From positions 434,001 through 498,000 of the forward strand of contig JACATO010002135.1 in the NCBI GenBank assembly GCA_018389105.1: DNA of 64,000 bases. Reading direction: 5' to 3'. The stretch's first letter is position 1. Every line of letters starts with the position of its first letter. Source of the DNA: Nautilus pompilius (lineage: Eukaryota; Mollusca; Cephalopoda; Nautilida; Nautilidae). Below, one piece after another: positions 10,731 through 23,097 of this stretch. Below the pieces are notes generated by a model. It was given only the letters and a program-made list of their open reading frames with translations, had not been told where the DNA came from and ran no database searches. Position numbers and translations under genes: made by a program.

Positions 10731-12960
10731 TTGGCACTTAAAATTTGGCCAAAGGAGCCGACACTTTCCTACTGGCTTCGCTGAAATATTGATAAAATCG
10801 TTGTGTAAGATCCATGACATTTCCACAAAGCGAAGTAATCAAGTTACCGCTGAAAGTAATCGTGCATCGGGGCGATGCCATTGCCAGCGAGTCTGCGTAG
10901 TAATTAGAATATACTTACGACGCCCAGTCGGTGTTTAATTCAAGCTTTTGCTTCTCTGTCACGATAAGCAATCTCCATAATCGACGCCGAACCGTAAAGG
11001 TACTTACTTTTTTCATTCCTCGCCGTGAGTATACTGTCCAATCATTAGAGGACCGATCACTCCATACCTAACCCTACTTGTTATCTGTTTAGCTCCGACT
11101 GAGGACAGAAATGAGCCTGAACAGGTGATTTCTGGAAATTCGCAGCCGGTCAACGTCTATACAGTCCATCGACACTCCGCCGTTAACCCCACACTGTTCG
11201 TTTCTTTCTGCAAACCGATGTCTTAGAGCTCAGTGTACACGGTTTCCCTTTCAGAGCCGACCAGTTACAGACGTAGCCCGTTTGTAATGACCGACTCTGG
11301 CTCAGCCTGTCACCTCGCCCCTAACAAGCTCCCTGACGACATTACTTCACCATCTACAGCCAGGCGCCTACATTCACGCTGGTGCCCTTGGCTGCTGAGG
11401 ACTGAAGATTCGCTTTAGATGCATATAAAGCCACCTTGTCATCTGAAATCATTTTAAAACTTGAAATAAGCCTTAACTGCGGTTTTTATAAACGAAAATA
11501 GTTAAAATAACATTTCCTTTGTCTCCCCCTCCCTCAGCCAATCATTAGAGGGAGGCAGCGGAAGATCGATTCCACGAAGGTCGGGAGAAGGGCCCCCGAA
11601 AGGGCTATCTTTTAGAACTCACAGAAATTTGACCGATACAACGAAATTAAAGATCGGTACTGACCGAAAGGGCTGCTGCGGGTCGGGTCGATTCTGTTGA
11701 GGAACTACACATTTAAGGTTTTCGCCTTGAGCCGCCAACCGTGCCCAGGTAACTCGCAGGGTCAAAAGGGCTCGTGCCCAACATCTCTGCTTCTACCGTG
11801 AGATGACTTCAAGAACCTCGAAATCAGAACAGATGTTCGCAAAGAAAGACCTTCCCAGCTGCCATCCTCTTGTAGGTGTGGTTCCACTTCTTATTGCCGA
11901 CCAATTCTAACAAATGGGGCCTTTGAAGATTGGACCTACTTCCATCCCATTTGTAAAAAAACAAAAAAAAACTACCTCCTTTAAAGTGTTTACCTATTTC
12001 CAATAAATGTCCCCCTTTATTGTCCGCGATCTGTTTGGAGTGCTGGCCCCTTCGACACATTAAACGGCCTTTTGCAATAAGTGGCACAAATTTAAATGCC
12101 AATTTGAAAAAAGAAAACAAACTGACATTTCTCTGGACCCTGTCGCTTTAAGCAAACTAGCCACGCTTACGGTGACCATTTTATTTACCATTTTTCTAAA
12201 TTTCAAAATGATCTAAATGGGCTCAGGGTCTGTGTCAGCTCGCCGGAAGTCCCGATGCAGCTGTTGAGCTGCTCTTAGCGAACCTGCCAGTCCACCCGTC
12301 AGCTTTTACTGGTCGGATCGGCTAGGAAAGCAAACATTTTCCCAGCCTGGTCCCCTTCTTCTTGACGCCTGCGCTACGCGACATCAATCCCTTTAATTAT
12401 ACCCCCCCCCCTTGCAGAGATCCAAGCCAACAGAACCCGGCCCTGCTGAGTTTTACGCACTGCACACAGAAGGCCGTGTTGAGCGATGTACGAGTCCAGG
12501 ACTAGCTGTCTACATCAAACAATGTACATCCACATACTAGGGACGACTCACTGAACATCCGAGGGGCCGTTCACCATGACGGCGATGCTAATTCAACTGG
12601 GTAAACCTCGTTAGATCTGCACATCTGAGAATCAACATATGACATGACGAATACAACAAAACAGGTAGGCGTCTCTCTGGACTGCACACGCACCCTTCTT
12701 CTCACCATTTTCTTTCCCGGATACAACAGAACCGAGATATTCCTGTCGCTTTATTCCCGCATTTCTCACTGGTCTATAGACTGCTAAATGGAATACTCTT
12801 CTTTGGTAGGGGGCTTCATTTTTAGTCTGCATGTCTGTTCGGGGCAGATATCTTATGTACGATAGTAAATTACACTTTTTTTCCTTCACATTGGCGACAT
12901 CCGGTACAGGGTACGCGAGGCCCTGTTTCAGAAAGTTCGCTGGTGATCTCTAGACGTCGC
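10731..12960. other. gene-less, moderately GC-rich stretch
   Basis: Mixed-composition DNA with a few short frames but no protein family I recognise and no tandem array. A poly-C run lies near 12402-12412. Confidence 0.4.
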
Positions 12961-12978
12961 TCCCAGACAATAAAAGAC

Positions 12979-12993
12979 AACGCGCATGCGTCA
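12979..12993. promoter_or_regulatory. NRF1-like GCGCATGCGTC palindrome
   Basis: CGCGCATGCGTCA fits the NRF1 half-site pair (GCGCATGCG) followed by a CRE half-site-like TGCGTCA. The same GCGCATGCGTCA occurs at 17270-17281. Such sites are frequent in CpG promoters of animal housekeeping genes, but no adjacent exon was found. Confidence 0.25.
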
Positions 12994-13396
12994 TTCTGTA
13001 CACGTACAAAAGCTAACGTAAGACTACGGCGCTGAATCCATCACTTGTCAGCGTGCAAAGGAGACTGAATATTTCTCATTTTCCAGCCTCAGTAAGAAAG
13101 TATATTATTTATTTTACTTGCTCGTTTGATGTTTAAAATAGTACATGTTGGTTTTCTATTCCCTACTTGCTCAGAGATACCTTGCTGACATTTCCTTTAT
13201 TAATTTAAAGAAAGAAAAAAATTGCATTCGGCAAGCACTAATTGACAGAATGTCGATGATTTTATTCGTTGTTGCGTCATACGCGATCCTGGTGGGGAAG
13301 TATGGTGCTGCGGTTGTCCGCTAGGGAGCGCTGCTGCCGACAACGGAAGGGAAAGCCTTGCTAGAACGCTTAATTTTTAGAATTGGAAGAAAACCG

Positions 13397-13429
13397 GAGA
13401 GAGAGAGAGATGCAGAGATGGTGAGAGAT

Positions 13430-13475
<46 letters not shown>

Positions 13476-13480
13476 AGGGA
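13397..13480. repeat. (GA)n array abutting a SINE-core fragment
   Basis: GA repeats containing ATGCAGAGATGGTGAGAGATGG. They are flanked on the left by GGAAGAAAACCGG, which on the minus strand reads CCGGTTTTCTTCC, the same core motif as in the SINE copies. The array seems to have grown at the edge of a SINE fragment. Confidence 0.85.
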
Positions 13481-13900
13481 AAATCACCTGGCAACCTGGT
13501 TTAAAAAGAAAAAGCGAAAATAAACCAATGCCAGAGTGGTACTTCAGACGAGGATTCCAGCTCAGTCCCCTCAACATCGGAAGTTAAGTTGGTCTAACAG
13601 CAGATCAACGCGCAGCCCCAGAGACTCTATAATATTCACATTTAAGATACGTCGCTTAAACACTGTTAATATGCTAAATACATGGTGTTCATAAAGCCTC
13701 TCCGCAGTGTTCAGTAAAGATTCAGAGTAATTCAGGAGCAGATTCCTACATCTTTTACTTGGAAACCATCGTCAGTGACGCATTTTCTGAAGCTTTGAAC
13801 GCATTCTCCAGTAGTTCTCGTGCTAATTTATTACGCTATTTAACACAATTATTAACTATTAGATCACTTAACAACTACACGTTGTACTAATCGCTACATT
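13481..13900. other. no feature seen
   Basis: Non-coding flank between the GA array and the MITE. Confidence 0.4.
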
Positions 13901-14080
13901 AAGGGAGATCTTGGTTGTTGCAGAGGTAAGTTGCTACAACACCATTAATTCCTAACTAGATGTATAGATGAGGCTATAATCGACGTCATATGCTCTGAGT
14001 ATGCTTTGGATGCTAAGGCGTATGACGTCGATTATAGATTATGGTATTGCAACGGTTTACCTCTGTAATCAACAGCTCCC
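13901..14080. mobile_element. palindromic MITE-like element, copy B
   Basis: This is the clearest member. The left arm begins AAGGGAGATC and contains CAGAGGTAAGTTGCTACA. The right arm, read in reverse complement, begins GGGAGCTGTTG and contains CAGAGGTAAACCGTTGCA. Near the centre CTATAATCGACGTCATATGC (13974-13993) pairs with GCGTATGACGTCGATTATAG (14018-14037), 18 of 20 bases, around a loop of 24 bases. The right arm lacks about 28 bases present in the left arm (ATTCCTAACTAGATG region). No frame is carried. Copies at 4978, 24994 and 33290 share the arm sequence. Confidence 0.75.
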
Positions 14081-14315
14081 GTCTACCCTACTGTGCATCC
14101 ATGATTGTACCAAATATTTCATCGCTTTGGAGAATAGAGTGGCGCCGTTATTGATTCCTTTTGTGATCTTGTCAGATTTTCTGTCAATTTACTTTGAATC
14201 CAGAAAATTCCGACTTGGTTACGTTGGCTTTCCTCACTCAAGCCTCAGTTAATTAATTTTAAAATTGGTTTTAAAATTCCAACTTAGTGTCGGGAAATTA
14301 CCTCAGATAATAATG

Positions 14316-14510
<195 letters not shown>

Positions 14511-16426
14511 CTTGAACACACTGCACACGTGCAGATTCTTCGTCTTGTTTGGGAGGCGAGAAATGGTAAATGATACTCAGACAGTTCGCTAAGAGAAAAT
14601 GGAAAGATAACAGGTGCCTCCCCTTTTTTTTCTCTCTTTAACAAAGAAAAGAAAAAGAGAAAAGATTAAAGGTAAATTCAATGTATTTCACTTTGCCGAG
14701 AAATCACCTGCCTAGCAGGAAAATCTCAACTATTTAAAACCAGATCGGTCGCCCTCGAGACGTAGATCGAGACACCAGTGGCACGGGCCAGCTCCCCGTT
14801 TGACGCAGCAATTTTGGATCAAGGGAACCAGCCCCTTAACGAACATCTGAGCCGTTATTTACCAACGTGAGTTACGCTTTTCCAGTAGCTCTGTTCTTAG
14901 CAAAATAACGGCTTTCGGCCAAATTCTACGGCATTTTCTTTTTTCTTCACCTGGTTAAAAACAAACTTCCGCTGACCGCGAGCGGTTCTCGGGTTCCTTC
15001 GCTGGTCCGACCCTTAGAGGCCGTATTTTATGGAAGAAACAAATAACCAAAACTACAAATTAAAATCTCAGCACCTTAGGGGTTCAGCAAGAGACGCGAC
15101 CCCTTTTTCTGCCGCCCTTTCCAATCGTTCTTTTAGATTCTGTTCAATTCTGATCCCCCCCACTGAATAAATTTGTCTATCTGAGTTTAATTATATTACA
15201 AATGGACTTCTCGCTTACGGAAAAGAATAGCCAAGTCATCTGTACCCGTCATCGGCGAGATGCGAGGATGCGCTATCCGACTGACCGTTTAATGCCGGGA
15301 AGAAGGCCGCGACGGGTTTCCAGTTAACCCTTAGCGGACTGGTGGGGTAGGTTGTTCAAGCCCCGGTACGGCGGCGAATGGCTAACCCCCGACGTGGTTC
15401 TTTCGTCGTCCGGCTGAAAATATTTTAAGGCACGCGCACTCTTCCCACGGGGCCCCGAACACGTTGACGGCCCCAGCCGGCTCGAACAAATTAAAAGTGC
15501 CAGTAAAGGGTCTCTCGATGGCCATGTGCCGTGACGTAACGAGGTCCGGGATCGTGGGGAAAGCGATGAGTTCTGAGAATCGGCATTCATCCTCTATTAG
15601 TAAGCGATGCCAACCCTTCATTGAAGCGTAGTAGCTGCGTGACCAGCTCTTCTCTTTAGTCTGGGTGTCAGATATTCACTGGACAAAGTCTTTAACTACA
15701 CCCGAATCTTAAACGGTGTAAACAGTTCGTGGAGAGGTAAGAAAAGTCTGCTCGAAACAGAACCGGAGCGAACCAACGGGGCCACGGTCTTCGAGAAAAG
15801 GAATCTTCGCTATTTCCATCTGACCACCAAAGCATCGCTCATTCTGCTCCGAGGGAACGTTATTCCCGATTATCGGCGCTAATTTCTTTCGACAGTTTTT
15901 ACGGGCATCGGTAAAAGCCGGACGCTGATGTCCGGCTTTAGTTAACATTTCGCAGTCACCAACGACTTCTAATTGAAAATGCCGTCAGAATGATAGAGGT
16001 TATAATAAATTACCATATAGTACGATGCACGTTTTCTAAAAAAATAAACTACTTTTTTCCAAACAACCAAATAATTCAGTTCTTCCCACAATAAAAGGGA
16101 CTAAGTGCAAACAGGTTTATGGAAGATAGCATCCTCCCCTCTCCGAAATAATAAGACATTAGCACAAATTTCTTGGAAACATAATTAAGTAAATTGCATC
16201 TTTATGCAGCATTCACCGATAAAGATAAATTTTACATAATATTTGATAAAATAAAGACGTTTCTGTCCATATATCACATGATCTTTGTAAAGGTTATTTT
16301 CTTTAAAATATATTAAATTTTTTTAAGATTCTATTGCGACACTTCTGCGAATCGATGAAAAGATCGCTCAGAAATCGCTTTACACTATGGTCTGTACTTC
16401 CTTTCATAGCAGACTACTGAGGATGT
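14511..16426. other. gene-less stretch, GC-richer at 14.7-15.9 kb
   Basis: CpG-containing sequence with short frames on both strands but no family recognised. A tRNA-like TTAGCGGACTGGTG followed by GTTCAAGCCCC near 15330-15357 is too weak to call. 16.0-16.4 kb is AT-rich. Confidence 0.4.
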
Positions 16427-16501
<75 letters not shown>

Positions 16502-16546
16502 CTCTTCTCTCTCTCTCTCACCATCTCTGCATCTCTCTCTCTCTCA

Positions 16547-16580
<34 letters not shown>

Positions 16581-16628
16581 CCATCTCACCATCTCTGCAT
16601 CTCTCTCTCTCTCCATCTCTCACCATCT

Positions 16629-16667
<39 letters not shown>

Positions 16668-16681
16668 TCTGCATCTCTCTC

Positions 16682-16770
<89 letters not shown>

Positions 16771-16999
16771 TCTGCATATCTCTCTCTCTCCATCTCTCTC
16801 TATCTCTCTCTCTGTCTATCTCTCACCATCTCTGCATCTCTCTCTCTCTCTGCATCTCTCTCTCTCCATCTCTCTCTATCTCTCTCTCTCTTCTGTCCAT
16901 CTCTCACCATCTCTGCATCTCTCTCTCTCCATCTCTCTCTATCTCTCTCTCTCTCTGTCCATCTCTCACCATTTCTGCATCTCTCTCTCTCTCTCTCTC
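16427..16999. repeat. CT-rich array with CACCATCTCTGCAT interspersed units
   Basis: About 570 bp of (CT)n punctuated by many copies of CACCATCTCTGCATCTCTC and CCATCTCTCTCTATCTC. It is a higher-order repeat rather than a simple dinucleotide run. The 274-codon frame through it encodes only Leu/Ser-rich translation of the repeat and is not a gene. Confidence 0.95.
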
Positions 17000-17984
17000 G
17001 TAGTCAGACAATGAGCTGGCGACTTCGGTGGCGTAGTCGAAATAAATGCTTATCGTATGCCGATAACTTTCGCTTTTATCTAAAAATAAAAGGCCCACGT
17101 CAACAAAAAATCTTCCTGACAGTTTTAACCGAAAACTTTAATGGTCAACATAGACGAATGGCTCAACTAATTTGTTCGAACTCTCCGCCTGTAAATTGTA
17201 GCAAAAGCTAGACCCCAACCAGCCTCTTTGTCAATTTCAGCCGCGCGTGCGCGTAGTTAGTGACGTTTGGCGCATGCGTCACAAGGCAGTCGCCGAGACG
17301 GTCAATAAATAATAAATCCCTGCAGGACTGGCTGACCACACTAAATGACCACGAGTCAGCGGTTTCGATTTTACAAGGCACAGCGAGATCGGTTTACAAT
17401 CTAGGTTCGCGAAAGTTAGCTCGCTTTTACTTTGAGTGAAAGTATGGAATAGTCACGGAAACATCAACAGCCAAGGCAATAAGTTTTGATTAGAAAGAAA
17501 GGACAAGTGAAATTACTATAATTCAGAAAGATGGAGCAGAGGTGACAGAGCGCCGGGAACTTGCAATGAACACGGGCTACTTTATTTTTTTTTATTAATT
17601 TCGGCTCTGTTCTGTGTTGGAGAACCCTGCGCCAGCCAGTGACAACCAGGATGAAGAACCCAGAGTTAAAGCCGGAAGAGCGTGATTAAAGCACATCAAT
17701 CATCTCCCCTTTCGCTGAGCGCTTCCGGCCACGAATTCCTCGACATCAGCGCCACCAGCTTACGTAACTCGGTCTTACCGGATATCAGTCTCGGCTGGTC
17801 GGGGCGACGGTTCTAATGGCGAACACAATCGGGTTGCGGTTAATCTCAGCTTCAAACAGCATGAACCAGAGCGGGTAACAGTTCATTGCCGGATCCTTAG
17901 CGATCTAAGGACGTCTCACGGCAGAGTGCTGAAAGGAGGAGAGGTGTGAGATGTCAATCTTGCTGGTCGACGGCTGGGGAGTTT
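17000..17984. other. gene-less stretch with a CpG-rich promoter-like patch
   Basis: At 17238-17281 lie GCGCGTGCGCG, TGACGT and GGCGCATGCGTCAC close together, the pattern of NRF1 and CRE sites in animal promoters. No convincing exon follows, so the patch may be orphan or chance. Confidence 0.25.
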
Positions 17985-18245
17985 CGAGCCACAGTAAAGG
18001 TCCGAGACAGTCAAGAATTTACCGCAAAACATGTGCTGGGAAACGTTACTGGAATCTATTAATTTTATATTTGGGGAAAATAAAAACTGGAGTGTCTGTG
18101 GAAAGACCAGGTGTCCAGCTGCACGACGAAAAAAGAGCGACAGGAAACTGGGTACTACCCTCTAACCGAGTCTGCCTCGGCCGGGATTCAAACTCTGGTC
18201 TTTATTCATTGCAGTGGCTGTCTACTATTGGACCAACCGTCTTTA
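17985..18245 (-). mobile_element. SINE copy (core-domain family)
   Basis: On the minus strand a tRNA-like head (TAGTAGACAGCC, then B-box-like AGTTTGAATCCC at about 18182-18193) is followed by GCAGACTCGGTTAGAGG, then CTGGTCTTTCCACAGACACT, TAAAATTAATAGATTCC and CCCAGCACATGTTTTGCGG. The order matches the blocks at 5640-6075 and 50308-50515. Two short plus-strand frames overlap it and are shadows. The copy is moderately diverged. Confidence 0.6.
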
Positions 18246-21200
18246 AATGGTATGCCTGCGGGGGGGGTATTGCCCTCGCCGATGCAGGGGACTGAAGTTT
18301 AGCTGATGGCAAAAATAAGTGACGCAGAACGTCGCCTTAACTTGCGCGTCAGATGTCGCAGGGAGGGGCGAGATGAGGTAATTGGCGGGAAAATAAAATG
18401 CGCTATGTCTATCTTCAGGAAAAGATCTCTCTAAAGCTTGCAGCGGCTGGTGAAACGGGCCGAACCCAGAGTAATCCGCTTATCGTAGTCATTTCCACAC
18501 AACCAGGACGATGCCGTCAACAACGGAAGTTACACTAGGCTTTTAGTATCAAAGGCTAATTTAAGATGCGCTCTTCGGCAGCGGAGATTTAATCGGCTGT
18601 CGTTCGGTTTGCAAACAGACCTCAGGGTTTGGAAGCAAAAGCCGTTGAACCAGGATATTAAACCTGAAAGATGGAATCGTCACAAATTTTAGATGATTTT
18701 TTTCTTTAAAAAAACAAAACAAAAACAACACATTATTTGCTATTTCGTTTCTTTTATCGGTTTTATTCTACTTTTTTGGGAGGTTTAAAATCCAGTTTTC
18801 GTTATTTAGAACTTGATAAACGACTGCGTCCACGTTTCCCAAACTGGGGGCGCGGCCGACGGGAAGGCGGTAACCGATTTTATTGTTCTATTCCCGTCTT
18901 TTATGATCTCGTCTAGTAGTAACTTTGCTGGCTCGTTGACACTTCCCTCCCATTTACTTCTACTGCAGGTTGGAAGGCGGAACGCGGTTAGAGGAGAAAA
19001 GAGTGTGGGCCAGTACCGTCGATCGATTGCTGCCGCCACCGTAACTAGCGAGGGCGCTACTCGCTACTCTAGCCTCGCACTCGGTCGGCACGGAAAACCA
19101 GCAAATCCCTTATGACCTTATTACTGCGCCCCTTCCGTCCGCCTCCTTTCCTTTCTCCGTCTTTGCATGGTGGGCCGCAAAAAAAAAAAAAAGGGTTTTC
19201 GCGATCATTAGCACGGATTAAGGGGCGTCGCGGCCATAATCTATATCCGCCGACCAAAGCTAAATAGATGCCCATAAAAACGACTTCTCGAAGTCTCAAT
19301 GGCAATTACGGAAACCACATTGATTCCGACCGGCAGAGAGGGGTGAGGGAAGCCCGCAAAACACTGGGCGGGCGTGGGGGATGTTACAGAGCGTGCTTCA
19401 AGTCAGCTTAGAATTCCCTCCAGATTTTGTCCCTAGTCATCAATCAAGTTCCCAGTAATACCGGGCTGGGAAAAGCAAATTACATATTAGTGATGCTAAT
19501 AATTCGGGTTGCGCTAAAAGAAAAGGAATAGCCATCAAATAATTTGCTTTTAAAAATACGCCTCTTGCATTGGAATGGATTGATTTGATGTTTATCCACA
19601 TCTCCATCCTTTGGAATGTGTTCTTGTTGCTGTTGCTGTTGTTTTGTTTTCATACGGACTGAGGATCCTTAAAATTAATAAACTAATTTCGGTAATTTAA
19701 CTTATGAATAAGCAGTCTGGGAGACCCTTTTGTAAACTGAATCAGTAACTGATTAGCTCTAGAATTTCCCACAACTCTATTGGCAGTGATTCGACTAACT
19801 AAAGAACACGCGTTTGGAATATCCTTTTCCTGCCGTCAGTGCTTCTGAGGAGAACAAGGGAAGATCTCTGAGACGTGGATTCTTTAGTTACGGTGCGCGT
19901 GCGTGTAGAACGTGACTAATTTTTGCAATTATCCCTCTGAATTTGCTGTGGTAATTACTTTTTCCATAGTGTCTGAAGAAATTTGTTGCCATCCCTAATT
20001 ACATTCGATTCAGACCCGTACAAAAGAAGAAAAAGAAGAAGCGGATTTGATAAGAAGAAGTCTAACTTAACGAACTTTTGCCCAACAATTACCCTGAACG
20101 GGAGACGCGGAACGAGCTTTCTACGGCGTAGCTCGTTAATTAGAACGGCGCGGGCGAACTGGTCGTCCAAGAAGAGATCTGCGAAGAGAGAAGAGACGGC
20201 GATCTCGTCTCCACTCTCCCACCATCGGGGAAATTCGGGCTGAAGACGCGTGTAATGAATGCGCGATGAAATTTATTCCTGATGGAGTAGGCCCGAGGTA
20301 ATAGCATCGATTCCGCCGGTGTGCGAACGCTTCTTCGTAATTGGCAATACCTCGCCAGATAATCGGAACCGCAAATAGAATTTTATTTTCCATCGATCTG
20401 GCATCGCGAATAACGTCATTTCTTGTCCTCATACATTATTTATTTTATATTTTATCTCTTTCATTCTTGAAAAAATCTTCACTGCGTGACAGCTTGGGTG
20501 TTCCCGCGGATGTATTATGACCAGCATGACGTGGTTTCTGCTATTTTTCCGTAAATTTTGCCAAAATAACATTGAAGGAATTAAAAACAAGAAGGTTAGG
20601 GTTTTGCAACACTTTTGCTTTAAAAAGCCTCCGGGTCACGAATTATGAAGGCATATGTGTGTTTGCTTTTGTTTGTTATATTCCCAAGCACTAAATGATA
20701 ATGATTAGAGGACAATGATCTCTCGATTCCACGACAGTCGATGGATGGGTTTGCCGAGGAAATAACCGAGAAGGTTCGTTAACACTCATTGTTCTTGAGC
20801 GCAGCACAAGTTCTACAAGGCCATGGGTCGACGCAGAGATTTATCCAGTGAGAATAGAGGGGAAACGAGCACTTTAACTATGGCTATGTTGCAATGAAAC
20901 TCCCCGTTTCCAAAGATACTACCGGAAATTCATGAAAACATATCTTGAAGAGGGCTCGACTTATAGGAACCCTGTTCAGGTACTACGCATCTAGACGACG
21001 GTATAGGGGAGACACTGATTTTGTCTTTTCTAAAAAGTTTCATTAAAGGACATGTAATTAGTTAACATTTAAGAAACCCCAAAGTATTCTAACAATCGTG
21101 CTTAATTTACTTTCTAATCAAAACATTTTGTTTTTTTTAAATTTTAATAACTCATCATTTATTTAAAGGAAAAACACAGCGACAGTCGAGAGAACGGCCA

Positions 21201-21530
21201 AGAATTCTACCGATGAATTTCGCAAGCGGAAAGGTCCCCGACAAAACAGCACATGAAAAATGCTAATCCTTTTCTTCTAATTCGCCTGGTACCAGTGAGG
21301 TTTTGCAGCATGTAATGCAAGAGAGCCTTTGGGCATGCATTAAACATTTCAATATTAAATTTTTATGCAAATAAATTGTCGGCCGCGGCATAGCTGAGGT
21401 CTCACCAAAAAAAAACGCATCCTTCTTACCGTGTAAATCGATATCGATTAGCATAGGACTGATACAAATGTGTAGGGATGAAGTCCGGTTAGAATTTAGA
21501 ATATCCAAATGATATCTCCCTAGTTACCTT
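18246..21530. other. gene-less stretch
   Basis: Sub-regions at 18.8-19.4 and 20.0-20.4 kb are GC-richer and carry overlapping short frames on both strands. None resembles a known family and no exon signals stood out. The rest is AT-rich. Confidence 0.4.
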
Positions 21531-21531
21531 A

Positions 21532-22346
21532 TATTTATGGATGCTATTGTAGATACGTTATACAGGATTGTTCCCAAGAGAGTGTATCAAATTTATGGAT
21601 GCTATTGTAGATACGTTATACAGGGTTGTTCCCAAGAGAGTGTATCAAATTTATGGATGCTATTGTAGATACGTTATACAGGATTGTTCCCAAGAGAGTG
21701 TATCAAATTTATGGATGCTATTGTAGATACGTTATACAGGATTGTTCCCAAGAGAGTGTATCAAATTTATGGATGCTATTGTAGATACGTTATACAGGGT
21801 TGTTCCCAAGAGAGTGTATCAAATTTATGGATGCTATTGTAGATACGTTATACAGGGTTGTTCCCAAGAGAGTGTATCAAATTTATGGATGCTATTGTAG
21901 ATACGTTATACAGGATTGTTCCCAAGAGAGTGTATCAAATTTATGGATGCTATTGTAGATACGTTATACAGGATTGTTCCCAAGAGAGTGTATCAAATTT
22001 ATGGATGCTATTGTAGATACGTATACAGGGTTGTTCCCAAGAGAGTGTATCAAATTTATGGATGCTATTGTAGATACGTTATACAGGGTTTTCCCAAGAG
22101 AGTGTATCAAATTTATGGATGCTATTGTAGATACGTTATACAGGATTGTTCCCAAGAGAGTGTATCAAATTTATGGATGCTATTGTAGATACGTTATACA
22201 GGATTGTTCCCAAGAGAGTGTATCAAATTTATGGATGCTATTGTAGATACGTTATACAGGATTGTTCCCAAGAGAGTGTATCATATTTGTGGATGCTATG
22301 GTAGATACTTTATACAGGGTTGTTCCCAAGAGAGTGTATCAAATTT
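21532..22346. repeat. 58-bp minisatellite, about 14 copies
   Basis: The unit contains GGATGCTATTGTAGATACG and TTGTTCCCAAGAGAGTGTAT. Spacing is 58 bp, with two one-base-shorter units near 22020-22095. The main variation is ACAGGATTG versus ACAGGGTTG; the last unit is the most diverged (CATATTTGTGG). Because 58 is not a multiple of 3, the apparent frames only thread through several units each. Confidence 0.97.
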
Positions 22347-22743
22347 CGATGTTAAATTAAAAAAATTAATAAATTGTGATATTAGTGGCAGAAAAGAAAA
22401 AATCTAAATAAAGGGGGAACTCAAAGGTTTTTTGTGCCATCAATACAGATTTTCAAAATGATTTTCGTCATTTAGAGAGCGCACGTGGGAATACGGAGGG
22501 ATCAGTTACCCTGTATTGCCCCCAATATTGGCGGTAGCTTTGATCACAGAATCCTTCGAATCACCGACTTCTCTTAGTTTCTCTCCCTTATTATTATTTT
22601 TTTGTTTTATACTAATATCGCAATCTATTAATTTTTTTTATCTGACTTTGAATTCGGGTATATATTTTTTGCTCACCCTGTACTAAGAGAGACGGGTGGA
22701 ATGTCAATGGCATTAAGAAAGTACACTGGCAGGATAGTTCACA

Positions 22744-23097
22744 GTGTTGCCTAGTGTACATCTACACTTTCTCGGGTGTAAATTACTGTTCCCACGAGAT
22801 ATAGGTATAACAAAGCCGAGATCTGATATCACCATCTGGTCGAAGAAGACGATAGAGGTTTTCTTAATCGAGTTAAAAGTCCCGAGGGAACAGAAAAGGA
22901 GCAAAACAAAAGGGAAAGGACAAAGTATGAAGATTTGTGCCAAGAAATCAAGATTAAAAGATGGAAAGTTTAGTTTTTTGCCACTAGAGGTAGGTGTCAG
23001 AGGAATACTGGAAAGATCGGTTGGGGAAACATTAAAAGCTACTGTTTTCTTATCTAGAAAGCAGATTGAAGCACATCAAAACAAAATACCCGAGTAG
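22744..23097 (+). pseudogene. retroelement-type PD-(D/E)XK-like domain fragment
   Basis: An open frame of 117 codons whose first codon is GTG, with an in-frame stop just upstream at 22735. It matches a domain I know from the C-terminal end of many invertebrate and fish retroelement-derived proteins. KLLFPRDIGITKPRSDITIW (residues about 13-32) resembles the usual FP.EI..T..RPD..IWS, EVFLIELKVP (about 38-47) resembles VxxIELTVPWE, and FLPLEVGVRG (about 78-87) resembles FPIEVGCRGF. The Asp and the Glu-x-Lys fit a PD-(D/E)XK nuclease-like core. The middle is Lys-rich and less conserved. No reverse transcriptase precedes it, so this is an isolated tail of a larger element, though still open over more than 100 codons. 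Confidence 0.5.

Noticed and set aside
15320-15370. tRNA-like A and B boxes (TTAGCGGACTGGTG, GTTCAAGCCCC)
   Set aside because: The spacing is too short, there is no acceptor stem, and no related copy lies elsewhere in the window.
16387-17211. 274-codon Leu/Ser-rich frame, the second longest in the window
   Set aside because: It is the CT array read in one frame, and the opposite strand is equally open as Arg/Glu repeats. Only about 65 codons after the array are non-repetitive, and they match nothing known to me.
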